From Eubacteriales Family XIII. Incertae Sedis bacterium (GTDB lineage Bacteria > Bacillota > Clostridia > Peptostreptococcales > Anaerovoracaceae): a stretch of DNA of 64,000 bases. How positions within the stretch are numbered: position 1 is the stretch's first letter; every line of letters starts with the position of its first letter. Made by a program: the position numbers and the translations under genes. This document shows positions 20,001-28,783 of this stretch, in pieces. A model generated the notes under the pieces. The model was not told where the DNA came from. It made no database searches and saw nothing but the letters and a program-made list of their open reading frames with translations. The DNA lies in the NCBI GenBank assembly GCA_031272485.1, contig JAISTV010000015.1, positions 1-64,000 on the forward strand, read 5' to 3'.

Positions 20001-23000
20001 CTACACGATGGTCAGCGGGCCCCAGTTGTTGGTCTTGAACGCTCTGGCCGTTATGGTGCTTCCGGCCGGGATGGTCTCGCCATTATACACCTTGGCCGCC
20101 GGGTTCGCGCCCGCCTGTCCGGGTATGGCGCCGTTCGCGCCGAGCGGATCCGTGCCGTCCAGCGTGTAGTAAATCACCGTGCCCGCGTTCGGGTTAACCA
20201 GCGTCGTGCCGCCGTCCTTGGGTACCACCACCGGTGCGCTCAGCGTATGGGCCATGCCGTACTTGAGCCACATCTCGAGGCTGTACTGTACGCGGTCCGG
20301 TACCTGTGCCAGCACCTGCTTATTCTTGGCTTCCCACTCGGTTACTATGGTGGGCCGCACGCTCTGGAAGGCCGCATCGAGACGGTAGCTCACAGCAAGC
20401 CTGGCCTGCTCCTCGGAGAGAACCTTGGTGACACTGTCCACGGAGAGCGGTGCGCCCGTCGCGCCGCGCCAGTCGCCGCCGGCCGGCCCGATCATTTCGA
20501 GCACGCGGTCTTTTACGAGCGTCTTGAACTCGAGGTTGCCCGCGGTGGCCAAGGTAGTACTGTCACCGGAGAAGGCCCCGAACATGCCGGCCGGCCCTCT
20601 TCTGGACACCGCATTGCTTACCCACTTGTAACGGTAGGTGCCGCCGCCGCCGGACAGGCTGTGCCCGGCCTTATCGGTGTACCCTGCGTTAAAGAAGGCG
20701 CCATCCGAGTCATTGATGTTAAACATCATCTTCATGCCGCCGGAGCCCACGGAGTTCTGAACCACGCCGTTCATCTCGTTCTCCGTGTCTATGAACATGA
20801 AGAGAATCTGGTTGCGGATGAGGCTATCCACGTCCACATACTGCTTGAACGCCTGGAAGTCCTTGGCCGTAACGGTGGCCTTTATGGTTTTCCAAACCGC
20901 CGCATCGCCGTCGCCCGCCTCCACGATGCCCGTTGCAAAGGAAGCAGAATCCTGGAAGGTGACCTTGGTAAACTCGTCGCTGTCTATGCCGGTGTACGGC
21001 TCAAACGTCTGCGGGCCGAAGTCCTCGCGCATGGTCTTTATGCCCATGTACTTGCCGTTATAGAAGTAGTGCACGTACTGGACGTGGGAGTCGAATATGC
21101 CGGAGAGAGCCGCCAGGCGGCGCACTGCCGTCTCATCGTAGCGCAGGTAACCCAGCCGGTAGACATCCCGCGAGGGGCCGTCCTGGCCTTCGTGCAGCTC
21201 GAGCTTCTTGTACTCGCCGGTGAGCGCCCACGGCTCGCCCGGGAGGGACTCGAAGAACTCGTACTTGGCCTTGCCGGCGCCGTAGTCCTTCTTGAAGCGG
21301 ATGGCTATCCCGGAGTTCCACTGCCTTATGCTTTCCTGGCCGAAACGCTTGACGCCCACAGGGCTGTAGAAGGTCTGATCCGTGCCCGTTCCGCCTACCG
21401 GAATGTACTCGAAGTAGCCCTGAACATAGTCGGAGCCTACCACATGCGAGATTTCCTTTACGTCACTCGAAACGGAGAGAATGGGCAGATCCGCAAGCGC
21501 GGCAGCATACTGTTGGCTGTTGATTATGGTGTCCTTATTGATCCACGCCATGTGCGCGGTATCCTTGACCTCATTCACTAAGTTGTTCTGCAGCACGTAG
21601 GTATTGGCCGTGGTCACGCTCGTGCCGTCCGCCGTTACGGCTACCGCCCGCACCACGCAGGTGGTGGTAATGGGTATGGCATTCGTGTAGGTCAAGCCGT
21701 TCGTGGCCGTAGGCGTGGAACCGTCCAGCGTATAGCGGATGCTGGCGCCCTGCGGGCCGGTCATGGTCAGCGGGAAGCCGGTGGCATACACGCCGCGCGA
21801 ATGGCTGAAGGAAATATCCAGCAGGATGGGCGCGTTGTTGTTCGTATAGCCGTAGCTCTCCGATTCCATAGTGTAAATATCCGCCGAGGCGTCCGGCTTT
21901 CTGGCCGCCGTCTGGTTATAGGGCGTCTCGGAGTACTTAAAGCTGTCTATAACGCGCACCACCGTAGAGGAAGAGGCGCTTGCCTGCTGCGTGAGGAAGA
22001 CCTCCGCCGACTTCTTGAAGTCGAAGCTCAGGTGATCCTTTCCGGCAGCGGTATTGCCGTCCGCGGTCAGAACCGTGTAGCTGTTGGGCGCCAGGAGCAG
22101 CCCGCTGAAGTTGAACGTATCGCCCTTGGTGTTCGTATCGCGCCACAGGCGAATGGTATCGCCCAGAAGGACAAAGGAGCTGTTCGCGTTGTAAATCTCC
22201 ACCCAGTCTTCTTCGTTGCTCTTGGTGCCGGAGGTGGACAGCTCGTTAATGTATACGTTCGAGATCTGGTTCGCGTCGGTAATAATATTTCGGTAAATCC
22301 CGCCGCCCTCCAGCTCGTACTCTATGATGAGCTTGGGCGAATAGCTCGTCCCGCCGTAGTAGACGCTGCCTATGAACGCGTCGCCGTCAAGCATGAAGGC
22401 GAGCGGGTCGCCGGACTGCCAGCCGTAGAAGCGGGCCTCGTCTATGACGTCCGCCAGGTTAGGCGTCTGGACCTTGGAGAGCGAGGTGCGGAAGGACTGC
22501 GCCTGCCAGAGCACCGAACTCTTGGAATAGTTGCGGTTGCTAATGTCGTAGGCCTTGGTTGTGTACTGCGCCGCCTGCTTGCCGGCGCCGGGTACCTCGG
22601 AGCGGATGAGGATGTTCGACATGGCGCCCACCGGGCCGTCCGCATAGGTCGTAAACTCTATGTAGGCGTTGGTTATGGTCGCGTTCTCGGGAATGTATAC
22701 ATTCTGGAAGCGGAACGCGGCTATCTCCCAATACGCTTCTGCGTTACTGGCGGAATAGTAGCCGCCTATCTGCATGCTGTCGTTTATGGCTATCACGTGG
22801 GACGCCGCATACTCCTCGGAGTCATCGCGGTAATCCGTTATGCGATATTCCTTGCGGATGCTCGTATCCCAGACCCCGTTGTCCACCGGGCCGCCGCCGT
22901 AATGATACTTAATCACCAACCTGGCGGCATAGGCCGTCCCGCCGGCATAGACGGAGCCAATGAAATTGTTGCCGTCCAGCATGAAGGCGAGGGACCCGCC

Positions 23001-24344
23001 GCTCTGCCAGCCCGCCAGACGGTTTTCGTCTATTATGGACTGCAGGTTGGGCGTGCGCACCGTGGCGCGCGACGTGCGGAAACTCTCCGCCGTCCAGTCT
23101 ACGTACTTGCGTCCGTAGTTTCTGGCGGATATGTCGCCGGCCGTGGTCTTGTACTGCGCCGGATATCCGAGCTCGGTGCGGATGCGGATGTTGGACACCG
23201 CGCCCGCCGGGCCGTCCGCGTAGGTCGTAAACTCTATGTAGGCGTCGTCAATGGTGGCGTTGGCAGGCAGATTCACGTTCTCAAACCGGAACGCCGCGAT
23301 CTCCTTGTAGGGGTCGGTGAGCGTCCGGGAGTAGTAGCCGCCTATCTGCATGCTGTCTTCTATGGCGATGGCCTTGTTTACGCCGTACTCCTCAGAGTCG
23401 TTGTAGGAGCCGCCTACCGTCGCGTTGTATTCGCCGGTAGAGGTTATGTACGTAATGGACAGCTTGGGCGCGTAGGTGGCGCTGTAGTTCATGGAGCGGA
23501 CCACGAACGGATTGTCCGGGGTGTTGCCCACAATCTTGAAGACGTAGTCCGTCTTGCCCGGGCTGTTTGCAAGCTGGTCACGTACGAGCGCCGAGATGTC
23601 CGGCGTGGTGTAGGCAGAGCCCGCGGAGAGGACGGGCGTGTCAAAGGTGACAGCCTCCGTGCTCCAGGTGCGCGGGTTGTAGTAGGTGGCGACCGGGGCA
23701 CGCAGCGCGCCCAGGTTGCTGGTCTCGCGGTATACGGTCAGGTTCCCTGCGCGCGGTGCTGCGTCCCGCATGGTGAACTTCAGCTCGGCCGAAACGATAA
23801 ACGCGTCTGCAGGCAGCTGGACATCCGCGAAGCGCAGATAGCTGTCAAACAGAAGCGTCGCACTGTACTTACCGTTCAAGTACACGCCCGAGTTCACGGC
23901 GTCCAAATACGTAGCGTTGGCGAACGAGTCGTCCGTGGCCACGCCTATGGCATATTCCTTAGTGACCGTAAAGCCTTCCGGCGTAACGACGGCAGGCACG
24001 GGCTCCGGCTCCGGCTCTTCCGCCGGCGCCTCCACCACATCTACGTCTGTCACCACTACGTCTAAAGCTGTAGAATCCTCGTCAACAGCCGAATCCGAAG
24101 TAGCTGCCTCTCCCGGTGCAGCTATAGCATCCAGCTCTGCAATTTCATCCTCCGTAAGCGCTATGGCATCCGAAGTAACCACTTGATCGCCGTCAAGTAT
24201 TTCACTTGACAGTGCAGCCTCCGACGAAGTTTCATCCTCCGCCAGAATCCCCGTTGGCACAATAAGCATGATACTGAGTAAGCATACAATGAGGTATATG
24301 CCGATTTTTTGCGGCATACGCGCACGTTGAATAGAACCCACCAT
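20001..24344 (-). CDS. Exported CotH-family protein with DNRLRE-like repeats, lamin-tail and chitobiase-C domains (1,447 aa)
   Basis: Extracellular or surface protein. The start is the ATG at 24344 (MVGSIQRARMPQ) behind AGGTG, 26 codons inside the longest frame. Approximate layout: signal peptide 1-38; acidic, Ser/Ala-rich stretch to 115; three DNRLRE-like beta-sandwich repeats at 120-305, 305-485 and 488-680 that share DDSEEY, DSMQIGGYYS and AAFRF motifs; a lamin-tail domain (INELSTSGTKSNEEDWVEIY) near 690-800; a chitobiase-C-like domain (IRYTLDGSTPT) near 850-915; a CotH-like kinase region near 955-1280; and a second chitobiase-C-like domain (IYYTLDGTDP) at the end. LTD, CHB_HEX_C and CotH commonly co-occur. 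CotH proteins phosphorylate coat or surface proteins in spore formers; activity here is inferred. There is no LPXTG or C-terminal membrane helix, so it may be secreted or held non-covalently. Confidence 0.85.
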   Translation of the reverse strand: MVGSIQRARMPQKIGIYLIVCLLSIMLIVPTGILAEDETSSEAALSSEILDGDQVVTSDAIALTEDEIAELDAIAAPGEAATSDSAVDEDSTALDVVVTDVDVVEAPAEEPEPEPVPAVVTPEGFTVTKEYAIGVATDDSFANATYLDAVNSGVYLNGKYSATLLFDSYLRFADVQLPADAFIVSAELKFTMRDAAPRAGNLTVYRETSNLGALRAPVATYYNPRTWSTEAVTFDTPVLSAGSAYTTPDISALVRDQLANSPGKTDYVFKIVGNTPDNPFVVRSMNYSATYAPKLSITYITSTGEYNATVGGSYNDSEEYGVNKAIAIEDSMQIGGYYSRTLTDPYKEIAAFRFENVNLPANATIDDAYIEFTTYADGPAGAVSNIRIRTELGYPAQYKTTAGDISARNYGRKYVDWTAESFRTSRATVRTPNLQSIIDENRLAGWQSGGSLAFMLDGNNFIGSVYAGGTAYAARLVIKYHYGGGPVDNGVWDTSIRKEYRITDYRDDSEEYAASHVIAINDSMQIGGYYSASNAEAYWEIAAFRFQNVYIPENATITNAYIEFTTYADGPVGAMSNILIRSEVPGAGKQAAQYTTKAYDISNRNYSKSSVLWQAQSFRTSLSKVQTPNLADVIDEARFYGWQSGDPLAFMLDGDAFIGSVYYGGTSYSPKLIIEYELEGGGIYRNIITDANQISNVYINELSTSGTKSNEEDWVEIYNANSSFVLLGDTIRLWRDTNTKGDTFNFSGLLLAPNSYTVLTADGNTAAGKDHLSFDFKKSAEVFLTQQASASSSTVVRVIDSFKYSETPYNQTAARKPDASADIYTMESESYGYTNNNAPILLDISFSHSRGVYATGFPLTMTGPQGASIRYTLDGSTPTATNGLTYTNAIPITTTCVVRAVAVTADGTSVTTANTYVLQNNLVNEVKDTAHMAWINKDTIINSQQYAAALADLPILSVSSDVKEISHVVGSDYVQGYFEYIPVGGTGTDQTFYSPVGVKRFGQESIRQWNSGIAIRFKKDYGAGKAKYEFFESLPGEPWALTGEYKKLELHEGQDGPSRDVYRLGYLRYDETAVRRLAALSGIFDSHVQYVHYFYNGKYMGIKTMREDFGPQTFEPYTGIDSDEFTKVTFQDSASFATGIVEAGDGDAAVWKTIKATVTAKDFQAFKQYVDVDSLIRNQILFMFIDTENEMNGVVQNSVGSGGMKMMFNINDSDGAFFNAGYTDKAGHSLSGGGGTYRYKWVSNAVSRRGPAGMFGAFSGDSTTLATAGNLEFKTLVKDRVLEMIGPAGGDWRGATGAPLSVDSVTKVLSEEQARLAVSYRLDAAFQSVRPTIVTEWEAKNKQVLAQVPDRVQYSLEMWLKYGMAHTLSAPVVVPKDGGTTLVNPNAGTVIYYTLDGTDPLGANGAIPGQAGANPAAKVYNGETIPAGSTITARAFKTNNWGPLTIV

Positions 24345-24462
24345 GTTTAACACCTGGCCTTTCCCCGACACTACACTATTAATTTGTTCCACGTAGCCTG
24401 AAGCAAAAACTAAAATGCCCACAATTCACTTCAGGTTAAAAGAGCTCCCACTTATATACGGC

Positions 24463-24491
24463 AGAATACGATATCTTCGGTTTTTTGTCAA
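24463..24491 (-). promoter_or_regulatory. Promoter of the CotH-family surface gene
   Basis: Minus-strand TTGACA (24486-24491), 17-nt spacer, TATTCT (24463-24468). The leader of roughly 110 nt contains a 7-bp stem CCTGAAG...CTTCAGG and, close to the ribosome site, the string CGGGGAAA that is also found just before the giant gene. Confidence 0.65.
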
Positions 24492-24508
24492 GTATTGGCC
24501 CGGGAGGG

Positions 24509-25744
24509 CTAATCCTCCTGGCTGTAGGTCGCGAGGAAGGATTTCAGATGCTGCCCCATGGCGGTAAGCTCGGCCGCTTCCGGCAGGTACACTATGCGGA
24601 AGTGGTCCGGCGTGGGCCAGTTGAAGCCCTTACCCTGCGTGAGCAGCACGTGGTGCTCGTTGAGGAAGTCCAGCACGAATTTTTCGTCGCTGGTTATATG
24701 GAACTTCTCCGCGTCGATTTTCGGGAACATGTAGAACGCCGCCTTGGGGCGCACCACGGAAAGCCCGGGGATCTCATCTATGGCCTTGCAGATGGCTTCT
24801 CTCTGTTCGTAGATGCGGCCGCCCGGCACCGTATACTGCTTACAGTTATACGGGTCGGCGAGGCCCGCTTCTATGACCGACTGCGCAGGCACATTGGCGC
24901 AAAGGCGCATGGAGGCCAGCATATGCACGCCTTCTATGTAGCTCTTCGCAGAGGACTTGTCGCCGGAGAGGCACATCCACCCGCAGCGGAAGCCCGGGAT
25001 CATGTGGCTCTTGGACAGGCCGTTAAACGTGATGACCGGCAGGTCCGGCGCGAGCGCCGCCGCGGAGTAATGCGGCAGGTCGTCCATGACCAAGCGGTCG
25101 TAGATTTCGTCGGAAAAAACGAGGAGGTTGTTTTCGCGCGCCACCTCGAGGATATCCAAGAGCACCTGTTTGGAGTAGTTGGCGCCCGTGGGATTGTTCG
25201 GGTTTATGATGACTATGGCCTTGGTGCGCGGGCCGACCTTCTTCTTTATGTCGTCCAGGTCCGGGTTCCACTCCGCCTGCTCGTCGCACACGTAGTGCAC
25301 CACCTTGGCGCCGGAAAGACGCGAGACGGAAGTCCACAGCGGATAGTCCGGCATGGGGATGAGAATCTCGTCGCCGTCTTCTATGAGGGCCTGCACCGCC
25401 ACGCTGATCATCTCGGAAACGCCGTTTCCGGTGTAGATGTCCTCGTAGGCGAGGTTCGGTATGCCCTTGCTCTCTTCGTATTTGCGGATGGCCTCTATGG
25501 CCCCGGGAATGCCGCGCGAATCCGAGTACGCCTCGGCGCTCAGCATGCTGCTCGTCATGGCGTCTATAATCGCCTGCGGTGCGCGGAAGCCGAACGCCGG
25601 GGGATTGCCCGTGTTCAGCGCGAGAATCTTTATGCCCTCCCGCGCCATTTTGGACGCCTTATCGGCTATGGGCCCTCTGAGCTCATAGCTGATGCGGTCC
25701 AGCTTGTTCGATTTCCGAATCTCCCCACGTTTTTCCCCGGTCAT
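24509..25744 (-). CDS. alaA: Alanine/glutamate-pyruvate aminotransferase, AlaA type
   Basis: A fold-type I PLP aminotransferase of 411 aa, the normal size. It matches the AlaA family along its whole length, with RGPI near the N-terminus, LNTGNPPAFGF, YTGNGVSEMI, PMPDYPLWT, the INPNNPTGA motif, DEIYDRL, the Schiff-base lysine in FNGLSKSH, and MLASMRLCANVPAQ. The expected reaction is reversible transamination between alanine plus 2-oxoglutarate and pyruvate plus glutamate in the cytoplasm. The ATG start is preceded by GAGGAG. It is a single-gene unit with its own promoter (25792-25819). No clear terminator is visible before the promoter of the next gene. The nearby iorAB genes also handle amino-acid-derived 2-oxo acids, but no direct link is shown. 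Confidence 0.92.
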   Translation of the reverse strand: MTGEKRGEIRKSNKLDRISYELRGPIADKASKMAREGIKILALNTGNPPAFGFRAPQAIIDAMTSSMLSAEAYSDSRGIPGAIEAIRKYEESKGIPNLAYEDIYTGNGVSEMISVAVQALIEDGDEILIPMPDYPLWTSVSRLSGAKVVHYVCDEQAEWNPDLDDIKKKVGPRTKAIVIINPNNPTGANYSKQVLLDILEVARENNLLVFSDEIYDRLVMDDLPHYSAAALAPDLPVITFNGLSKSHMIPGFRCGWMCLSGDKSSAKSYIEGVHMLASMRLCANVPAQSVIEAGLADPYNCKQYTVPGGRIYEQREAICKAIDEIPGLSVVRPKAAFYMFPKIDAEKFHITSDEKFVLDFLNEHHVLLTQGKGFNWPTPDHFRIVYLPEAAELTAMGQHLKSFLATYSQED

Positions 25745-25791
25745 AATCTCCTCGCTTGTCTCATAACTCAGCTGAATTTATATACCCTAAC

Positions 25792-25819
25792 ATTCTATCG
25801 ATTTATCGGAAAATTGCAA
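25792..25819 (-). promoter_or_regulatory. Promoter of alaA
   Basis: Minus-strand TTGCAA (25814-25819), 16-nt spacer, TAGAAT (25792-25797), about 50 nt upstream of the alaA start codon. Confidence 0.5.
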
Positions 25820-25860
25820 TAACTTGCGTATTACTTTTTGCTGGAAATCACAGCGAATAG

Positions 25861-25893
25861 TACTGGATTGCCGGAACGAGTCCGGCAATGACG
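25861..25893. repeat. Dispersed palindromic repeat, copy 2
   Basis: A short form of the element at 912-990: CTGGATTGCCGGA joined almost directly to GTCCGGCAATGACGG. It lies between alaA and rsgI, downstream of the rsgI terminator. Confidence 0.6.
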
Positions 25894-25934
25894 GTCGGCA
25901 TTACGCGAACGCGCGCGTCGGGCACATACGAAAA

Positions 25935-25958
25935 GACCTCGCGACGCGGTGCGAGGCC
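25935..25958 (-). terminator. Intrinsic terminator of the sigI-rsgI operon
   Basis: On the minus strand GGCCTCGC-(8 nt)-GCGAGGTC forms an 8-bp stem with one G-U pair and is followed by TTTT. It lies about 35 nt after the rsgI stop codon. Confidence 0.8.
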
Positions 25959-25990
25959 CTTTCCTTTCCAACTCCTATCCCAAAAGGCCG

Positions 25991-26740
25991 TTATACGATG
26001 ATTACGGGATCCTCCATGGAGACTTCTCCCTGGTCCAGCGCGGAGAGGTGCCCGGTGTTGAGCTTGAGCGCCTCCTCAAACGTGAGACCGCTGGTCTCCC
26101 GCGCCACACGCTGTGCCAGTTTGTACTTGCGCGGCGTTATCCCCAGTAGCAGCGCTTCTGTCTCTTCTTCCGGGGTGCAGATAAGAACCTGCACTTCTAC
26201 TCCCTTATCTCCCAGAAGCTTGGAGCCGGCGACCTCCTGAATGTAGGCCAGTGTGTCCGGATCCTCCGTAACGACCGTAAAAGTTATACTGTCATCCAAA
26301 TCGTAGCCTTGTGCCTCGGCCGTCTCTATGATGCTCGTAGCAACGGTCTGCACATCCCCCGATAAATCCGCCTCCTCGATGAGCGCTATGCCCTCTTCGT
26401 TCAGCGGGGCCACCCCCACGACTTGATTTATGCCGTTCACGGAAAACCGCAGACTCGGATTGATATCTACATACAGCGAATACGCGTCGCGATCCCAGGC
26501 GCCGGCCACCTGTATGGAGCCCAACAGGACCACAAAGCACGCGGCGGCGGCAGCGAATGCCTGCACGACATTGCGCCTGAAAGACCGGCTGCCTGGCCGG
26601 GTGGCCATCCCCCCCGACGGACCCACCCGGACAGTACTGCCGACCATATGAAAATCCTTGCGCGGAATGCGGCAGTAAACCCCATCCTGCGTCAGGACAA
26701 TCGACTTGTTTTTTTCCGTTTTAAGTACAATCCCGTTCAT
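25991..26740 (-). CDS. rsgI: Anti-sigma-I factor RsgI
   Basis: A 249-aa single-pass membrane protein. The cytoplasmic N-terminus (about 1-55, VLKTEKNKSIVLTQDGVYCR) matches the RsgI anti-sigma domain that holds SigI. A transmembrane helix lies near 58-80 (VVQAFAAAAACFVVLLGSI). The outer part contains the conserved VDINPS segment and a compact alpha/beta domain. The Asn-Pro of this segment corresponds to the self-cleavage site reported for clostridial RsgI proteins. Unlike RsgI proteins of cellulolytic clostridia, there is no carbohydrate-binding or enzyme domain at the C-terminus, so the signal sensed is not obvious. The gene follows sigI by 4 nt and is co-transcribed with it. Confidence 0.9.
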   Translation of the reverse strand: MNGIVLKTEKNKSIVLTQDGVYCRIPRKDFHMVGSTVRVGPSGGMATRPGSRSFRRNVVQAFAAAAACFVVLLGSIQVAGAWDRDAYSLYVDINPSLRFSVNGINQVVGVAPLNEEGIALIEEADLSGDVQTVATSIIETAEAQGYDLDDSITFTVVTEDPDTLAYIQEVAGSKLLGDKGVEVQVLICTPEEETEALLLGITPRKYKLAQRVARETSGLTFEEALKLNTGHLSALDQGEVSMEDPVIIV

Positions 26741-26744
26741 TCCT

Positions 26745-27473
26745 TTAACCGTTCCTCATCCTCGGAACATATTCCGATAAATATTGAAAATCTCCCCGCA
26801 CGATAATCAACATGGATATAACATAAATTCGCGAGCGCTCGACCTTTTTTCGGGGTATTTTCGTTCGCTCCGCTATTTTTCCCACCGGGTAGTATTTTTT
26901 CTTGAAAATGGTCTCCAGGATTTCCGCGTCGCCGCGCGCCATATCTATAATCCGCGCATAGTCCTGCCGCAGGGCCGCGTGCTTGGGCGAGTTCTTCACC
27001 AGCATTTCAAAACTTATGCCGTACTTATCCAACTGCGCGCTAAAGTCCTCAATCTCGTAGGCGAGCATCTCGCTGCGGGACTGCTGTTCGTGCTGCTTTA
27101 AGGACGCGCTGCGAATGGGGGCGGCCTCGTCGAAATCCTCGTTCTCCTCATCGAGGCTTACAGTCGCTTCGAAGTCTTTCCCGTTCCGTCTGAGCTCGTC
27201 GATAATACGGCGCTTGATGACCAGATCCGCGAATGGATAGAAGTGGCCTTTCCCCACACGATACGTCCTTATCGCCTCATAAAAAGCAAGCTGGGCGACA
27301 GAGAACATATTCTCCCGGGCATCCGCGGACGCGCCGGGCGCGTATCGATTCACGCGACTTAAAATGTAGGCCAGGTTGTCCTTGATCAGGTCGTTCGTTT
27401 TTTCATCCGATTGGGAGGCATCGAGGACATGTTGGTCAATGCTGCCAATCGGGTTTTCCTGTGTCGCTCCCAT
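26745..27473 (-). CDS. sigI: RNA polymerase sigma factor SigI
   Basis: A 242-aa sigma-70-family factor of the SigI group, close to the 250 aa usual for the family. The region-2-like core reads ENMFSVAQLAFYEAIRTY and FADLVIKRRIIDELRRN, and the C-terminal HTH reads GKIAERTKIPRKKVERS. I take the ATG at 27473 (MGATQENPIGS), because the longer open frame adds about 75 residues with no family similarity; MKKGKRGKIF at 27506 is an alternative. SigI directs a stress or envelope regulon and is held inactive by RsgI, the next gene. A consensus promoter sits so close that the transcript would be nearly leaderless (see 27481-27509). Confidence 0.9.
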   Translation of the reverse strand: MGATQENPIGSIDQHVLDASQSDEKTNDLIKDNLAYILSRVNRYAPGASADARENMFSVAQLAFYEAIRTYRVGKGHFYPFADLVIKRRIIDELRRNGKDFEATVSLDEENEDFDEAAPIRSASLKQHEQQSRSEMLAYEIEDFSAQLDKYGISFEMLVKNSPKHAALRQDYARIIDMARGDAEILETIFKKKYYPVGKIAERTKIPRKKVERSRIYVISMLIIVRGDFQYLSEYVPRMRNG

Positions 27474-27480
27474 ATGAAAT

Positions 27481-27509
27481 ATTTTACCCCGCTTGCCCTT
27501 TTTCATCAA
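27481..27509 (-). promoter_or_regulatory. Putative promoter of sigI
   Basis: Minus-strand TTGATG (27504-27509), 17-nt spacer, TAAAAT (27481-27486). The predicted start near 27474 coincides with the sigI ATG. It overlaps, on the opposite strand, a matching element for the divergent lipoprotein gene. Confidence 0.4.
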
Positions 27510-27521
27510 GTTGGTTATCCT
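27493..27521 (+). promoter_or_regulatory. Putative promoter of the divergent lipoprotein gene
   Basis: Plus-strand TTGCCC (27493-27498), 17-nt spacer, TATCCT (27516-27521). The predicted start lies next to the ATG at 27529. The match to consensus is weaker than for the sigI promoter it overlaps. Confidence 0.3.
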
Positions 27522-27528
27522 ATTATGT

Positions 27529-28716
27529 ATGAAGGGAAGTAGAGTCGAAAACAGGGTTTTATTGAGCGGACGTGTCGCCGCGCTTGTGTTTTTTTTGGTC
27601 CTGTGTCTCGCCATGTCGGGGCTTGCGGGCTGTAAGTCCATACAAAATATCTCCGAAAAGCTCATAGGCGAGGGCCCCACAAAGGAAAACACCCTCAAGG
27701 ATATGAACGCCGTCGTGGATGCCGTAAACGAAGGCCTTCAAGACGGAAAAGAAGAAATCACACTGTTCGTGGCCGTCACAGAGGAGGAAATCAGCGCCAT
27801 TGGCACCTACATGAGCCCGTTTTGGGGGAAAGCCGCGCGCTACTCCATCCTCTCGACATACGACGAGGACGAGAAGAGCGGCGCGAAAATGAAGGTGCGC
27901 ATAGAGCTCGAGCAGTCCGTGAACTACTACGCGTACCAGGCGTACCTGGACCCGGAGTACCCCATGCCCGCGGAGCAGACGCAGGCCACCGAGCTGCTGG
28001 CGGCGCTCAAGGAGGCCATTACGGAAATCTACAGCGGGCAGGACATAAGCTCGGAGTTTGACCAGGTGCTGGCCGCGCACGACTGGCTGGTGAAGAACGT
28101 CAGCTACGGCGAGGACCTGCCGAGCGACTCGCCGCTGAACAGCGCGGCGGGCGCGCTCATAGACCGCGTGACCATGTGCCAGGGATACAGCGAGGCGCTG
28201 CAGCTCATCCTGCTGTGCGCCACGGACGTGCAGACGGACATCGTGGTGGGCAACGCCATGGACCGCGAGAACAACCAGTGGGTGGGCCACGCGTGGAACA
28301 TAATAAACATAGACGGTACGTGGATGCACGTGGACGCCACCTTCGACGATCCCCTCGGTTCGCCGGAAGGCCTCGCGAGCCACTACTATTTCGGGCAGAC
28401 GGACGAGGTCATGCGCAGCAACCACGAGTGGGCGGAAGGATACTGGCCGTCCGCCACGGAGACGGACTTCGCGTTCTACCGCCGGGCGGGGCTGTACGTG
28501 GACGGGCGCAGCGCCTTTGAGCTCACGGTCGACAGCCTGACCGAGCAGTGCGTAACCCACATAGAGCTGGCCGTAATCAACACGGAGCTCACCGAGGACC
28601 GCTTCCAGTTTGTCTACACGGACAATCCCAACGTGGAGACCCTCACCCGCAGCCTCACGGACGTGGCGGGCACCACCATCGTAAACATTACCCCGACTTA
28701 CACCTACTATTACTAA
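27529..28716 (+). CDS. Lipoprotein with transglutaminase-like domain
   Basis: A 395-aa predicted lipoprotein. The signal has a long n-region and hydrophobic core (AALVFFLVLCLAMS) ending in the lipobox LAGC, so Cys35 would be lipidated and the protein held on the outer face of the membrane. The middle is a transglutaminase-like fold with a visible catalytic triad: Cys in VTMCQGYSEAL, His in VGHAWN and Asp in HVDATFDDP. Such domains act as cysteine peptidases or crosslinkers on wall or surface proteins; the substrate is unknown. The start at 27529 is chosen because it gives a proper lipoprotein signal; there is no strong ribosome site. It is transcribed divergently from sigI across about 55 bp, so membership of the SigI regulon is a reasonable guess. 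Confidence 0.85.
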   Translation: MKGSRVENRVLLSGRVAALVFFLVLCLAMSGLAGCKSIQNISEKLIGEGPTKENTLKDMNAVVDAVNEGLQDGKEEITLFVAVTEEEISAIGTYMSPFWGKAARYSILSTYDEDEKSGAKMKVRIELEQSVNYYAYQAYLDPEYPMPAEQTQATELLAALKEAITEIYSGQDISSEFDQVLAAHDWLVKNVSYGEDLPSDSPLNSAAGALIDRVTMCQGYSEALQLILLCATDVQTDIVVGNAMDRENNQWVGHAWNIINIDGTWMHVDATFDDPLGSPEGLASHYYFGQTDEVMRSNHEWAEGYWPSATETDFAFYRRAGLYVDGRSAFELTVDSLTEQCVTHIELAVINTELTEDRFQFVYTDNPNVETLTRSLTDVAGTTIVNITPTYTYYY

Positions 28717-28743
28717 GCGCCGCATGCGGGAAGCGCGCGGCGC
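28717..28743. terminator. Hairpin between convergent lipoprotein gene and iorB
   Basis: GCGCCGC (28717-28723) and GCGGCGC (28737-28743) form a GC-only stem right after the lipoprotein stop codon, followed on the plus strand by a T-rich stretch (CTTGTTGCGTCTTTATT). It probably terminates the plus-strand transcript and may also serve iorB. Confidence 0.5.
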
Positions 28744-28783
28744 CTTGTTGCGTCTTTATTCGCTATGCGTAGGCGCGGCGGGT

